This document shows positions 20,452-31,324 of a DNA stretch of 64,000 nt, piece after piece. This stretch comes from Thecaphora thlaspeos. Lineage: Eukaryota; Basidiomycota; Ustilaginomycetes; Urocystidales; Glomosporiaceae. The notes under the pieces were generated by a model. It had not been told where the DNA came from. It made no database searches and saw nothing but the letters and a program-made list of their open reading frames with translations. The stretch covers positions 434,001-498,000 of the forward strand of contig UWYS01000014.1 in assembly GCA_900291925.1 (NCBI GenBank). Reading direction: 5' to 3'. Position 1 is the stretch's first letter, and each line of letters starts with the position of its first letter. Made by a program: the position numbers and the translations under genes.

Positions 20452-22978
20452 TTAGTTGGAGGCCGCGAGAGAAGGCCTGCTGTCCGACCTGTCGGTATGT
20501 GCCTCGACAAAGGCAGCCACACACTTGGCCATCGTCGGCGACGCCCGCGAGACCGGGTCCGTCTGGTAGAAGTTCTGAATGGGTCGCAGCAGTGGTGTAC
20601 CGGAAACCGAAGACTTGGCCAGCTGCGCCAGAGCCTCGACCGCCAGCGGCGCCGATGCCGTTGATGGCTCTGCCACGTCGTATCGCACCAGCGTCGGCGA
20701 AACCTCAAACATCCGGTCGCGCACGTCCAGCACGTCGTCGTACGGCAGAGGCGAGCCCACCACCTCCGAGAGCGCCCGGATGATCTTCCAGTCCTCGCGC
20801 GACGCTCCCGGCGGCGGGAGGGCGGACCGTGTCACCTGCGTGCGCCCCTCGGTGTTGACGTAGGTCGTCGACTTCTCGGTGTACGCCGAGCCCGGCAGGC
20901 AGACGTCAGCGTACTGGGCCCCGACGTCACCGTGGTGGCCCTGGTAGACGACAAACGCATCGCGCGGGATGCTTTCGGGCGCAATGTCGTCGGCGTTGAG
21001 CAGGTAAATGAACTTGGGCGTCGTCTTGGACGCAGCGGGAGACGGCGTGAAGCCAATGTCGAGCACTGCGGTGCGCGAGGCCTGTCGCTGGAGCACGTTG
21101 TAGCCGTTCCATTCGTCGTTGAGCAGCTTGCCCTTGTTGGCCTTGACCAGCTCGGCGAGCTGTCCGACAATCGCCTTGCCGTCGGCGTGCTCCATTACGG
21201 CCGAGCCGACAACGATCATGGGCTTCTTGGCCTCCTTGAACTTCTTCGCGAAGTCGCCCTTTCCGGCGACGAGGTCCTGGACCGCCTTGGCGTCCGTGCC
21301 GATGTGGTTGTAATCGTAGGTGAGGTCGACCTTCTCGCCGATCAGGCCAACGTCGAGGTTGTTGTGGAGGTAGGCCTTGCGGATGCGGGTGTTGACGATG
21401 GCCGCCTCGTGTCGCGGGTTGGTGCCGACCAGCAGGAGGGCGTCGGCCTCCTCGATGCCGGGGATCGTCGTGTTGAAGGTGTAATTGGAGCGGAAGTCGG
21501 CGCCATGGATGGGGGCTTTGTCGCCGTTGAGCTGGTCGGTGGCAAGGTTCTCCGATCCGAGGCGGTTGACAAGGTCCTTGAGCAGGACCATCGACTCGGC
21601 GTCGGCAAGAGCGCCGGCCACCGCCATGATCTCGTCGCCCTGAGCGCCGCTCTGCGCGAGGCCTTCGGCGATGGTGACGAGCGCCTCGGGCCACGAGGCG
21701 GGGACGAAGCGGTCGCCCTGCTTGATCAGCGGCGTCGTGAGGCGCTGGTACTTGAGACCGTCGGCGGCGAAGCGCGTCTTGTCGTTGATCCACTCTTCAT
21801 TGACGTCGTCATTGGTGCGCGGCAGGATGCGCATCACCTGAACGCCGCGCGAGTCGACGCGGATGTTGGAGCCGACGGCGTCGAGCACGTCGACCGACTC
21901 GGTCTTCTTGAGCTCCCAGGGGCGCGCGTGAAAGGCGTACGGCTTCGAGGTGAGCGCGCCAACGGGGCAGAGGTCGATGATGTTGCCCGACATCTCCGAG
22001 TTCATCACCTTCTCAACGTACATGCCGATCTGGAGGTCGTTGCCACGGCCAGTGGTGCCCATGTCCTGAACGCCGGCAATGTCGTTGGCGTAGCGAACGC
22101 AGCGGGTGCACTGGATGCATCGCGTCATGGTCGTCTTGACCAGCGGTCCGAGGTTCTTATCCTCGACGGCGCGCTTGCCCTTGATCTCGTGGTAGCGCGA
22201 TCGGTCGGAGCCGTAGCGCATCGACTGGTCCTGCAGGTCGCACTCGCCACCCCAATCGCAGATGGGGCAGTCGAGCGGGTGGTTCGCCAGCAGGAACTCC
22301 ATAACGTTCTCGCGCGCCTTGGCCACCAGCGGGGTGTCGGTGAAGATCTGCTGTCCGGGCAGCGCAGGGAAGGCGCACGAGGCGAGTGGCTTGGGCGCGC
22401 CCTTGCTCTCGACAAGGCACATACGACAGTTGCCCGCCACTATCAGCCGCTCGTGGTAGCAGAAACGCGGGATCTGCGCGCCGGCCTTCTCACAGGCCTG
22501 AATCAGCGCGGTTCTGTATAGGCGCGAGGTTAGAAGTAAGAGATGGGGTCAGAGGCGAGAATCCGGGTCAGCTCGCGGGGTTCAAGGTACGCAGCTGAAG
22601 CCGACAGCACCAAGGGCAGCGGGCCTTCTTCGATGGAAGCAGGATGCTACAGAGACAGGTCGGTGCCAATGCGGCAGGCCGGTGCTGTGTCTTGCCGCCT
22701 AGCCCCCCAACGAAGGCGGCCGGCGGAAGACTCCCAAGCGCCCGAAGATAGCGCTATCAGGGGTGGGCCGCAGTGGGCGAGACTTACCCCTGCTCGACCT
22801 CGATTTCCTTTCCGTTGATGGTGAGCTTGACCATCTTGGGTAGTGCGGGGGCGGGTGTGGCCTGACGAGCGACGGCAGAGGTGGCAAAGGTGGCGACACG
22901 GCTGCCGACGGCCTTGGAGGCGGTGGTCGAGGAACCGAGCCTTGCGGCCGACGTAGAAGTAGCGAGCGAGCGGAGCAT
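20452..22978 (-). CDS. NDUFS1: NADH:ubiquinone oxidoreductase 75-kDa subunit (complex I), mitochondrial
   Basis: Two exons (22788-22978, 20452-22513) with a 274-bp GTAAGT...CAG intron, giving 750 residues. Exon 1 encodes a mitochondrial presequence ([15 protein letters not shown], rich in Ser, Ala and Arg with no acidic residue) and [18 protein letters not shown]. Exon 2 continues [20 protein letters not shown]. Cluster ligands are visible: the [2Fe-2S] set [14 protein letters not shown] and SCAFP; the His/Cys cluster [16 protein letters not shown]; and a [4Fe-4S] set [13 protein letters not shown] with CPVGAL. The long C-terminal molybdopterin-oxidoreductase-like domain follows ([34 protein letters not shown]). 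This subunit carries electrons through the peripheral arm in the matrix. Upstream CCAAT words occur near 23545 and 23839, but their use is unproven. Confidence 0.95.
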
Positions 22979-25457
22979 GGTTGCTGTGGAGCAGTCGTTC
23001 GGCGGCGGTCAAGTGAAGATGGTGGGAGGGAGCGCCTTGGGAGATGGGAGCCTGGCCGGCGAGAGACGATGTGTTGCTGCTGGCTCTTGCTGCGTGGTAG
23101 GTGGCGAGCCGGCCGAAGCGTGGTACGAGCTGGGCTCAGCAGGTAGCGGTCGCAATCGGCGCAAGACAAGGCGGGGTCGAGAAGGCCGGTGGGTGAAGGG
23201 TGATAGGGAGAGATGGAAGGGCGGAGGGGCGGAGGGGCGGAATGGACAAAGGAGAGGAAGAAGTGAAAGGTGTGTCGAACGTCTGGACGACGACGGCTCT
23301 CTCCCTCGTCGAGCTGCTGCTGATGATCGTGCGCTCTCGCTCGCAAGCCAGCCAGCCAGCCAGCCAGCCAGCCGGGCCGCCCCGCCCCGCCCCGCCCGCT
23401 TTCCGGAGGGGCGACACCGCTGCTGATTACCTTTCTCGCCCAGGCGCGCGAGGCAAGAAAACCGAGCCAGCCAAACCAGGCGACGAAATTCTAACCGCCT
23501 TGCTTTGTTACCTGCCACAGCGCACGCCTGGCCCGCGGTCGGTCCAATCACAGCTCGACGGTTGCAACGCCGCAAGCCAGCGGCTCCGAGAAACGCCTGG
23601 CCCCGATTTCACGACGGCTCAACATCGGGGTTTTCTTGCCCGAGCTCACGGATCGGCCTCTTTCCGACTCAGCCGCAGGCTCACTCGGACGACCACCCGA
23701 CATCCACCACCATAAATGACGTGCTCCAACCACCTCGGTGGCGCAGCAAGCTGCCGCAGCCAGGCTTGCATATGTCATCAGCTCGTTCTGCTGCTCCACC
23801 GTCCCGTTTACTGACCGAAATGCTCACACAAGATCCGGCCAATCAGGAAACCGGATGATGGCCAGCCCCGCTTAACCACGCCAGGCTCCTCCAGAAAGTC
23901 TGGACGGCGTTGAGCGCTTCGCCATGGGTCCAAATTCGACCCCTTCATTGACGAGGATATGTTATTCACCGTCGTTCCGCAAGCCAAGATGGGGAGCAGC
24001 AGACCAAAGAAAGGTAGAAATCGTCGCTACGGAGACGAGAGGATAGCGACGGAAGCAGCGAAGGAGACCACCACGCTGGCGCCGGGGTCCCTTCGCCATA
24101 ATGTCGGCCCACGCTGAGCAACAGCGTCCATCATTGGATACAGTGCTTACTAGAGGGCGAGGCGATGCATCAGATTAACGACGGCGAGCCATGCTGCACA
24201 ACTTTCGACAGCCTGAGAGCTGTTGCAGAGACGCGTTCGAGATCGGCGGCCAACGATTCCTGGCTTGGAAGTAGTTCAAAGCGTTACTGTAGGTACGTAG
24301 CGGCCAGGTGCGATGACGGCCTCAAGACAAGCCCTTCCTGCTCAGCAAGTGCTGCTCCTCTCCGCGCAGGTCGCTGCCATATCCGCTCACTCCTGACGTC
24401 CGTCGGCGCCGAGGGAGCTACTACAGTATTACTGCGAGCACGCGGCTGGCGGGTACCGCATGGTCGAGTATAGGGCATCTCCCTTGTCTCTTCTCGCAAG
24501 CTTCGCTTGACGGCAAAGGATCGTACAGCTGACATAGGTTTCCAGCCGACTATGACCTCCTTGAAGGAGACATATATAGTCTATTGGCTGAAGCGATCTA
24601 CAGTAACCCTAACTTCGATCCGGCTGGATTGGGCGAGGAGACCACCGCCTTGTTGATCGGCGGGCCGTTCTCGCTTGCTTGGAGGCGGAGCAGCAGGAAC
24701 ACCACTCTAGAGCAGCGATCATCACCTATCAAATCTCTGTGGCTCCTAAATCGTCTCAAAGAGCAGGACACGGACCCCCTGCTACAATTACGCTGGACCG
24801 TCAAAAGGGCGGAGGAGGTCGTGCTGCAAGTACCAAGACGTTTCTCAACAATCATGAATGGTCGTTTGGCAGGGCCGTGTCTTTCGGTAAGTCTAAGGGG
24901 TGAGAGCATATGTGACCTTGCACACAAGTGAGAAGCACGTCGACTGACGCCTGACGCCGGTTCAGGGATGCGTTTTCGTCGTCATCGTCACCCCATGTCC
25001 GTTGTCTTCCCCGCAAAAAGGCAGCGCCGGCGACGGGAGCGAGCTGCTGTGCATGACCTAGACGACAGAGCTTGCGTCCAAGACGGCGGGCCGGAGAAAA
25101 GGTCTCCGAACACCCTTCACCTTGCTCTCGCTTGTCCAGCAATCTCCTTGGGACGATCCAGCACTGGCCGCCGCCATCGTCGTCACTACATACCATTGCT
25201 GCCACTGAACCTTATCATGCCGGTTCATCGACCCGATCTAGCGCCTTCCCCCTGCATACTGTAGCAATCCACGTCGAGCTCACTACTGTAGCCTCACAGA
25301 GCATTAAGTACTGTGCCGCTTCCTTTGTTGGCGTCTACTGTATGGAGGCCTTTCCCTCGGGGTCCCGAAGAGATTACCGCGCTAAGCGTGGAATCCCGCC
25401 CCCGCACTCACGCTTCTTGGTCTCATCGTCCAGGCGACGTCTGGTCTGCCCTTCCAG
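22979..25457. other. 2.5-kb gene-poor region
   Basis: Left part is the NDUFS1 promoter side. From about 23.9 kb composition shifts toward A/T, and six TACTGTA/TACAGTA words occur (24285, 24422, 24599, 25258, 25284, 25336). A possible spliced reading (24546-24888 joined near 24966, with good-looking GTAAGT and CAG signals) was examined but has no recognisable family. The missing 5' exons of the GH43 gene would be expected here and are not seen. Confidence 0.5.
23345..23400. repeat. Tandem simple repeats (CCAG)n and (CCCCG)n
   Basis: About seven CCAG units are followed at once by three to four CCCCG units, in the NDUFS1 upstream region. Microsatellite-type sequence. Confidence 0.85.
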
Positions 25458-26652
25458 GTGGGCGAGCGTCCCAAGATCATCAAGAACGACGCGACGGGCA
25501 GGTACGTGCTCTGGTTCCACGCCGATAGCAGCAACTACAGCAAGGCGCAGGTAGGCGTGTGCACGGCTAGCGTCGTGACCGAACCGTACGACTGTAGCTC
25601 GGTCTTTATCCCGCTCGGTCTCGAGAGTAGGGATATGAATGTCTACGTTGACGATGACAGTGAGTGTGGTGGCGCCGAGGACACCCAATGCTGCCTTGGA
25701 ACGATGACCACAACCACCAACCTGACGAACACGCCTCTCTCGGAATCCCCTTGGCTGCGCATCACTTGCGACAAATCTGCAGAAACGGGCTACCTGATCT
25801 TCGCCACGAACGACAACCAAGAAACCGCCGTGGCGACCATGGGACCGGACTACACGACACTCGTCAAGCGAGTCGCCACCATCCCAGGTCGTCTGGAAGG
25901 TTTCGGCGTGTTTAAGAAGAACAACGTCTACAACATGATCCTCTCCGGACAGAGTGGCTGGCGACCCAATCCCAACTACCGCTACACCGCGACGTCCATG
26001 TCGGGACCATGGACGAAATCCAACGCCATCGCACCGGAAGATCTCAATACATACAACAGTCAAAACACCTTTTGAGATCAGTCTCGCAGGTACGGAGGTG
26101 TACATCGGTGATAGGTGGTACGAGACGGACCTGAGTCTTTCTCGATACGGCTGGCAACCTTTCAAAGACAACGTATTGGATTACCGACCGCTGTGGAAGG
26201 TCAACATTCAAGATGGAACTTACACTTCGCCAGCTAGTACCACCTACTCGCTGAGCGCCGGTAAGATCGGCGGGAACAACAGCAAGACGGTAACAACGAC
26301 CTGTTCGGTATGTCCTTCTGGCAAGATCCAGACCTATCTAGGTGGAGGAGGGACGGTAACGCTGTCCGACGTTCAAACGCCCGACGGCAGTGCCGGTGAC
26401 GTGTGGGTTAGCGTGTACTACGTCAACGGTGATAGTTATCCCGCTTGGAGGAAGGGTACCATCCAAGTCACAAATCGTCCAGCGGTAGAAATCACCTACC
26501 CTACAGGTGGAAGTACCAGTGGCCATCTTCAAGATACAGCAGTAAAGGTCAGCTTGGCAGCTGGAAAGAACACCGTCACCCTCGCAGGAGCCAGTGGAGG
26601 TGGATATGCAGCCGACGTATCGCATAATGTCGTATGGCAGTCGAATAAGTGA
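25458..26652 (+). pseudogene. GH43 exo-beta-1,3-galactanase-like protein with CBM35, truncated and frameshifted
   Basis: Coding match starts at VGERPKIIKND (25458); the same frame may extend back to about 25395. It runs YVLWFHADSSNYSKAQVG, PLGLESRDMNVYVDDD, then a 123-bp GTGAGT...CAG intron (25660-25782), TGYLIFATNDNQE, SGQSGWRPNPNYR and NTYNSQNTF. The frame then breaks at a TTTT run (26070-26073) with a stop at 26073. Reading one base fewer restores FEISLAGTEVYIGDRW and continues through a CBM35-like domain (IQTYLGGGGTVTLSDVQ, ending ADVSHNVVWQSNK) to the stop at 26652. This is the order of fungal Gal43-type exo-beta-1,3-galactanases, which trim arabinogalactan side chains. The N-terminal blades with the first catalytic Asp and the signal peptide are missing. 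The second defect could be a sequencing error; the missing 5' part could not be. Confidence 0.8.
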
Positions 26653-27348
26653 GCGACGAGAGCGTCGCCCTGATTTGAATCAAAGGGAGCAACATCCTTC
26701 CCAGCTGGTCGACACACCGCGCGGCAGAGGCAGGCAAGAGCAGACAACAGAGCATGAGACATAGGATTGCGGGAGGGAGGGCTCAAGGCCCGGACTCGAA
26801 GGCTCCCGGCCCGCCGTAGGGGCCGGACGAGCGCAGAGAGAGAGGCCCAAAGCGGCGAGGCCACAAGGGTGGGAATCGGGAGGGCAAAAGCGACTTGCGG
26901 TGCGCTACAGAGGCAAAAAAGGGGGAGATGATGGAGGAGAGACGGAAGGAGAGGCTGCGCTGGCGGTGGATGAGCCCGCCCAGACGCCCACGCCCGCGCG
27001 CGGCACGTGATCCAAACCCTTGACGTCGCATGTAGCACGCTTCATGACATGGAAGGATTTTCAAAAAAAGGCTCTTCGTGATCTCGTCGCGGTCTGCGTC
27101 TGGCTGCGAATAGTCCGCCCTCATTAGTGCATTGCAATGACGTGTGTGTGTGTGTGTGTCGGCGATGTGCGTATGTGGGTGTCAAGGGCGAGGGCCGCGT
27201 GCGTGTGTGCGGGACGCTTTAAAAAAGCGAAATCCTCATCTTGTCGAGGAGGATGGCATGTGATGCATATGCCGAGTGATACAAGCAGGCTATCTTCCTC
27301 CACCTTCCTCCTTCCGTCTCGTATGGATTATACGGGCCCACCTCGGCC
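26653..27348. other. Intergenic region downstream of the GH43 fragment
   Basis: Holds copy B of the paired element and a TG microsatellite (27142-27159). No supportable gene. Confidence 0.5.
26718..27010. repeat. Paired non-coding element, copy B
   Basis: Counterpart of 18618-18912, same orientation. Shared blocks: CGCGCGGCAG (26718), GACAACAG (26743), GGCTCCCGGCCCGCC (26801), GGACGAGCGCA (26825), TGATGGAGGAGAGA (26929), CAGACGCCCACG (26981; one base different from copy A) and GGCACGTGA (27002). The hairpin position is kept, but with different arms (CCGGCCC and GGGCCGG on the minus strand). Confidence 0.62.
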
Positions 27349-30300
27349 CTACATCTGCACCCTCCTCATCAGGTTCTTCCTCACCTTCCTCTTCTTCGTC
27401 CCTACCACACCTTGCGACACCTCCTCCCTCGGCCACTCCAAGAACGGCACGTTTTCCTTCTCGACGCCAGCCAAGGTTCCTTCATTGTCGAGCGTCCCCT
27501 CTTTCGCCTGTTGAACCGCCTCAAAGTCGAGCGAGAGCCAGACGGGCAGGTCGATAGCGCCCTTGATCAGCGCCAGGCCGCGGTCGGCTGCGACGGTGAG
27601 CGAAGAGGTCGGAAGGGGCGTGAGCAAGTGGACGGTCCCCGACGTCGGGTCGACGGAGCGGATCAGGGCGAGGCCAAGCGAGACGGCGCCCGTCGAGGGA
27701 GAAGGGCGCGGGTGGCGGAAGGCACGCTGCCACGCCGAGGCTCGGCCCGCTCCCGCTTCGTCCTCTGCTTCGGCGAAGGCGGGCTGAGACGGTGGCAGCG
27801 GTACAGAGACGATCGAGACGATGCTTCCATTGAGCGCGTTGAGCTTGAGATTGTCTGGCACCGACGATCCAAAGGGCAAGACGTGCAGGCCACCCTTCAA
27901 GCCCGTCGCCACGTCAATCACCAGCGGCTCGGCCGCCAGTACGGGCCGGCTAAAGTCCCATTTCGTGCGTTCCTGGGACCCGTTGGCGCTGCCGGCCAGC
28001 TCGGTTGCGTGGAACCACGAGACGACGCTCATCGTGCGGACGTCGGCAGCAGAGAGGCGGGTGTTGGAGGACGTTATCATGTTGCTGCCTGTGCTTGCCA
28101 TCGTCGTCGCCAGACCGTTGCCGCTCGTCACGGCCGTAAAGGCCGATGCGGCACCAGAGAGCACGGTGACGCTGGGTCCCTGGGCAGCAATGCCACCATG
28201 GTGGTCGAGGTACGCCTCACCGCGGTAGGTCTGCGACAGCGCTGGACGGCCCTCGAGCGGAGCGACGATCTCATAGACGTGCGAAGGCAAGAGGATCGCC
28301 TCGATGCGTACGCCCAGGTCGGCGCCCAGACCCTTGACCCATCCCTGCGTGTTGACGATCAGCGGCGTCAGTTTGCCCGTCTTGGAGTCGCGCTGCGCCT
28401 CGGCCCTGAACCATCCGACGATCTCCTCGACCGCCTGGACGTAGCTGGCCGGGTCGTCCTTGGGGCTGGCGTCGCCGACAAAGTGCGAGCGGGTGGCGAC
28501 GCGCGGCAGACACCAGCCGGGTCCGTATGCCAAGTCGCCACGCTGGAAAATGTTGAGCACGACCGAGCCCGGCGGACCGAACTCGGACTGGCCTAGGTCG
28601 AGGTCCAGCATCGCCACCTTGGCTCCCTCCGCACCGCCCGAGGCAGCCAGCAGCTCGTTGACGGCCATCTTGACAAACGTCGACTTGCCGACCTTCTTGG
28701 CGCCACGGACCATCGCCACCACGGGGTCGTCGAGGTCCGAGTTGGACGAGGTCACCTCGTTGGCGAGCATCTCAAAGGCCGAGATCCAGTTGGCGGGCAC
28801 CTCGAGCGCCGTGAGCGTTGCGTTGGCGGTGGTCGACCAGGTGGAAGAGGCGCCGGCGGCGGCCGCTGACTCTTCCTGCGCCGGGGCCAGCAGCATCTGG
28901 AAGGTCGAGGTGCGAGGGAACTCAGCCACCTTGACCCTGCTGGGCAGCGCGAAGGGGTCCTGGCCGGCGATCGGGCAGGCCCGGCCGATGCTCTTGATCC
29001 CATGTCGCAGCTCCTCGATCCTGACGATAATCGAGTAGGCATTGCCGTCAAGACCCTCGTCGAGGGCGGCAACCTGGTCCTGGCCGTCGTCGCTGGGGCC
29101 GACGGCCTCAAGCGCGGGGACGGGATAGCCGATGGGCGCAAAGACCTCGATCGACGAGGTGCCGCCGACGCTGGACGCGGAGAGTGTCGCCGCACCGACG
29201 CGCAGCTTGCCCTTGAGGACGACGACCTTGGCGATGCCGACAAAGGTGAGGCTTTCGCCCACGTTGAGGCCGAAGGCGACGGCCTCGGGTCGCTCGTCGA
29301 TCATGTCGACCATGTAGTTGGTTTCGGCACCGCCCGTGACGGGGCTGAACCTGCTGTAGGGGATGGTCGGCTTCTTTGTGGCGGCGAGACTGGCGGTAGT
29401 CCTGGCGTCCATAAGCCCGGCGATCGTCTGGCCCAGCACGGGCGTGGCGATGCCGGAGGCCGTCTCGTCACCGACCGAGCTCATGTAGAGCGCCTGCTTG
29501 TCGCCCGTGCCGACAAGCTTGGTAAGCGAGACGAGGTCGTCTCTCTCTGCATCGAGGTCGGAGCTGCGCTCCTCTATTTCCTCGTCGTCGTCCTCGCTTG
29601 CGACCTCGTCCTCATCCTCGACGCCGTCGCTCTCCATGCCGACATCAAAGGCCAGGAAGCCGGATTCGTCCTCGGCCGCCTCCTGCTGGACTTTGCGCTG
29701 CTGCCTCTGCCTCGACCTCGACCTTGCCGAGACCTCGGCTTTCGCCTTGACCTTGGCTTTCCTCGGCTTGCGCACCTCCTCCTCGGTCACGGCGCCATCC
29801 TCCGAGTCGACCTCCATCTCGCCCTCGTCCTGCTCGTCCTCCTCATCGTGGTGGGTGGCCGCACCATTTGCTCGACCGTTGGCCTTACCCTTGCCCTTAA
29901 CTTTGGCGTTGGTGCTGCCGCTGCTCGGGCTGGCTAAGTACCTCGAGGCGCCCTTTCCGAGGGCAGTCAGGTCGGGCGAGAGCCACTGCTGTCTCGACTT
30001 GGGCCTCTCTGGTTCGGACGCGGAGGCAGACGCCTTGCTGCTCTTGCGTCGCTTGTTGGACTTTTGCGCGCGTCGCTCCGCCTTGCGCGCGGCGTCGTCT
30101 TCGTAGTCGTCGTCGCCGGCGCCGCGGCGAAGGCGCGAGATTATCTTGCCGACAGCCTCCTTCTGCTGCACGTCCTGATCGTCGTCGTCGTCGTCGTCGT
30201 CGGCTGCGGCCCTGGCTTTGCGTTTCCTGGCGGACGAGGTGAGGGCTTGGGTAGACCTTGCGGTGGTGCTGCGGGGTGTCTTGGAAGTCGTGGTGACTGT

Positions 30301-30903
30301 GACGGCAGTGATCTTGGGGGTCCTGGGAGAGGGCTTTGATCGGGTGGAGGACCTCACGGCGACGTCGGCGGGCGCCTTGCTGGCGGAGTTCTGTTGCGGT
30401 GTGGGCTTAGCGGTTGGGGTGAGGTGGGACGAGGGAGTGGAAGAGAGGGGGATGACGACGTGAGGTTCCTTGCCGGAGTAGAACATCTTTTCGAGCGAGG
30501 CGAGGACGGGTTCGGCGGATGTCGAGGCGGCGGCAGAGGCACGCCTGATGGGAGCAGAGGTGCGTGTGGGTGTAGCGGCTGCAGCGGCTGAGGTGGCCTT
30601 TCTGGTGGCGCTGGCCGGGGTAGGCCGGGCCTTTGCCCTTTGTGACCTCGGTGTAGCCTTTGCTGGTGTAGTGGTGGTGGTTGCTGTGGCTGTGGCTGGG
30701 TTGGAGTCGCACCTTGAGCGAGTGACGCGGGCAGATGGGCTGGTGCTGTTGGATTGAGTGGCTGTGCCGCTGCTTCTGGCGTTGGCGTTGGTGATGCTAT
30801 GCGAGCGGGCCTCTTGTGCGGCAGCCCTGGCCTTGCGAGCCGCGATGGCGCTCATGGGGGCGGGCGAGGCGGCAGGGAGGGCGCTTGCTCGTGTCTTTGC
30901 CAT
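27349..30903 (-). CDS. GRC3: Polynucleotide 5'-hydroxyl kinase Grc3 (NOL9 family)
   Basis: Single exon, 1184 residues. The first ~480 residues are low-complexity: a basic Ala/Ser/Thr-rich start, a run of eight Asp, several Lys/Arg clusters fit for nuclear or nucleolar import, and acidic patches. The conserved part then begins (LNVGESLTFVGIAKVVVLKG), with the P-loop RGAKKVGKST near residue 735, LDLDLGQSEFGPPGS (Walker-B/clasp-type region), the block PLIVNTQGWVKGLGADL that the family shows as NT.GW, and a C-terminal domain with GLALIRSVD. Grc3/NOL9 phosphorylates RNA 5'-OH ends and works with the Las1 nuclease in removal of ITS2 during 60S maturation. It is divergent from GCD6, and the two starts are 421 bp apart. 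The protein is longer than yeast Grc3 (632 residues), mostly in the N-terminal tail. Confidence 0.88.
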   Translation of the reverse strand: MAKTRASALPAASPAPMSAIAARKARAAAQEARSHSITNANARSSGTATQSNSTSPSARVTRSRCDSNPATATATTTTTPAKATPRSQRAKARPTPASATRKATSAAAAATPTRTSAPIRRASAAASTSAEPVLASLEKMFYSGKEPHVVIPLSSTPSSHLTPTAKPTPQQNSASKAPADVAVRSSTRSKPSPRTPKITAVTVTTTSKTPRSTTARSTQALTSSARKRKARAAADDDDDDDDQDVQQKEAVGKIISRLRRGAGDDDYEDDAARKAERRAQKSNKRRKSSKASASASEPERPKSRQQWLSPDLTALGKGASRYLASPSSGSTNAKVKGKGKANGRANGAATHHDEEDEQDEGEMEVDSEDGAVTEEEVRKPRKAKVKAKAEVSARSRSRQRQQRKVQQEAAEDESGFLAFDVGMESDGVEDEDEVASEDDDEEIEERSSDLDAERDDLVSLTKLVGTGDKQALYMSSVGDETASGIATPVLGQTIAGLMDARTTASLAATKKPTIPYSRFSPVTGGAETNYMVDMIDERPEAVAFGLNVGESLTFVGIAKVVVLKGKLRVGAATLSASSVGGTSSIEVFAPIGYPVPALEAVGPSDDGQDQVAALDEGLDGNAYSIIVRIEELRHGIKSIGRACPIAGQDPFALPSRVKVAEFPRTSTFQMLLAPAQEESAAAAGASSTWSTTANATLTALEVPANWISAFEMLANEVTSSNSDLDDPVVAMVRGAKKVGKSTFVKMAVNELLAASGGAEGAKVAMLDLDLGQSEFGPPGSVVLNIFQRGDLAYGPGWCLPRVATRSHFVGDASPKDDPASYVQAVEEIVGWFRAEAQRDSKTGKLTPLIVNTQGWVKGLGADLGVRIEAILLPSHVYEIVAPLEGRPALSQTYRGEAYLDHHGGIAAQGPSVTVLSGAASAFTAVTSGNGLATTMASTGSNMITSSNTRLSAADVRTMSVVSWFHATELAGSANGSQERTKWDFSRPVLAAEPLVIDVATGLKGGLHVLPFGSSVPDNLKLNALNGSIVSIVSVPLPPSQPAFAEAEDEAGAGRASAWQRAFRHPRPSPSTGAVSLGLALIRSVDPTSGTVHLLTPLPTSSLTVAADRGLALIKGAIDLPVWLSLDFEAVQQAKEGTLDNEGTLAGVEKENVPFLEWPREEVSQGVVGTKKRKVRKNLMRRVQM

Positions 30904-31324
30904 CGCCGGTGTGGGATGGCGGTGACGACGAGAGCGAGGGGCAGGGAAGGAAGCAAGGGAGGGAAGGAGGCTTGCGTGGATGGGGCGGGATGATGGAGGA
31001 GAGGTCGGAAGGGTGCCGAAGCAAAGGGTGAGCTGAGCCGGTGGTGGAGGGCACGAGCGCCTATTAGGCTCTCCGCCTCAGCAGCTACGGCGGCGCAGCT
31101 GCGTTTGAGCTTCCTTGCCGCCTCGCGTCCGGCCTCGTTCCGCGCCATGGCCATCCCACAAAAAAAAGAAAAAAAAGGCGAGAAAATCCAACAGAAAATC
31201 CCAAAGTGGAGATCACGTGCGCAGCTCGAGCCAAAAGAGAGAGGCGCAAAGACGAGCGTGGCCCCTTCCCCCCACCTTCCCTACTCTCCACCCTCAACCT
31301 CGACGCTGCTATCCTACTCACGCC
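30904..31324. promoter_or_regulatory. Bidirectional promoter region, GRC3 and GCD6
   Basis: Only 421 bp separate the start codons of two divergent genes for ribosome assembly and translation initiation. An A-rich stretch lies at 31158-31178, followed by CACGTG (31213-31218), a bHLH-type palindrome that is a possible shared site. The frame open from 31115 is leader sequence. Confidence 0.5.

Noticed and set aside
20932..22521. 529-codon open frame on the plus strand
   Set aside because: It is the antisense of NDUFS1, whose identity is certain. Long antisense frames are expected in G/C third-position-biased genes.
24546..25057. Possible two-exon gene (exon to 24888, donor GTAAGT, acceptor CAG near 24966) reading ...TITLDRQKGGGG...
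   Set aside because: Splice signals look good, but two overlapping frames compete, codon bias is weak and no family is recognised. The region is otherwise degenerate.
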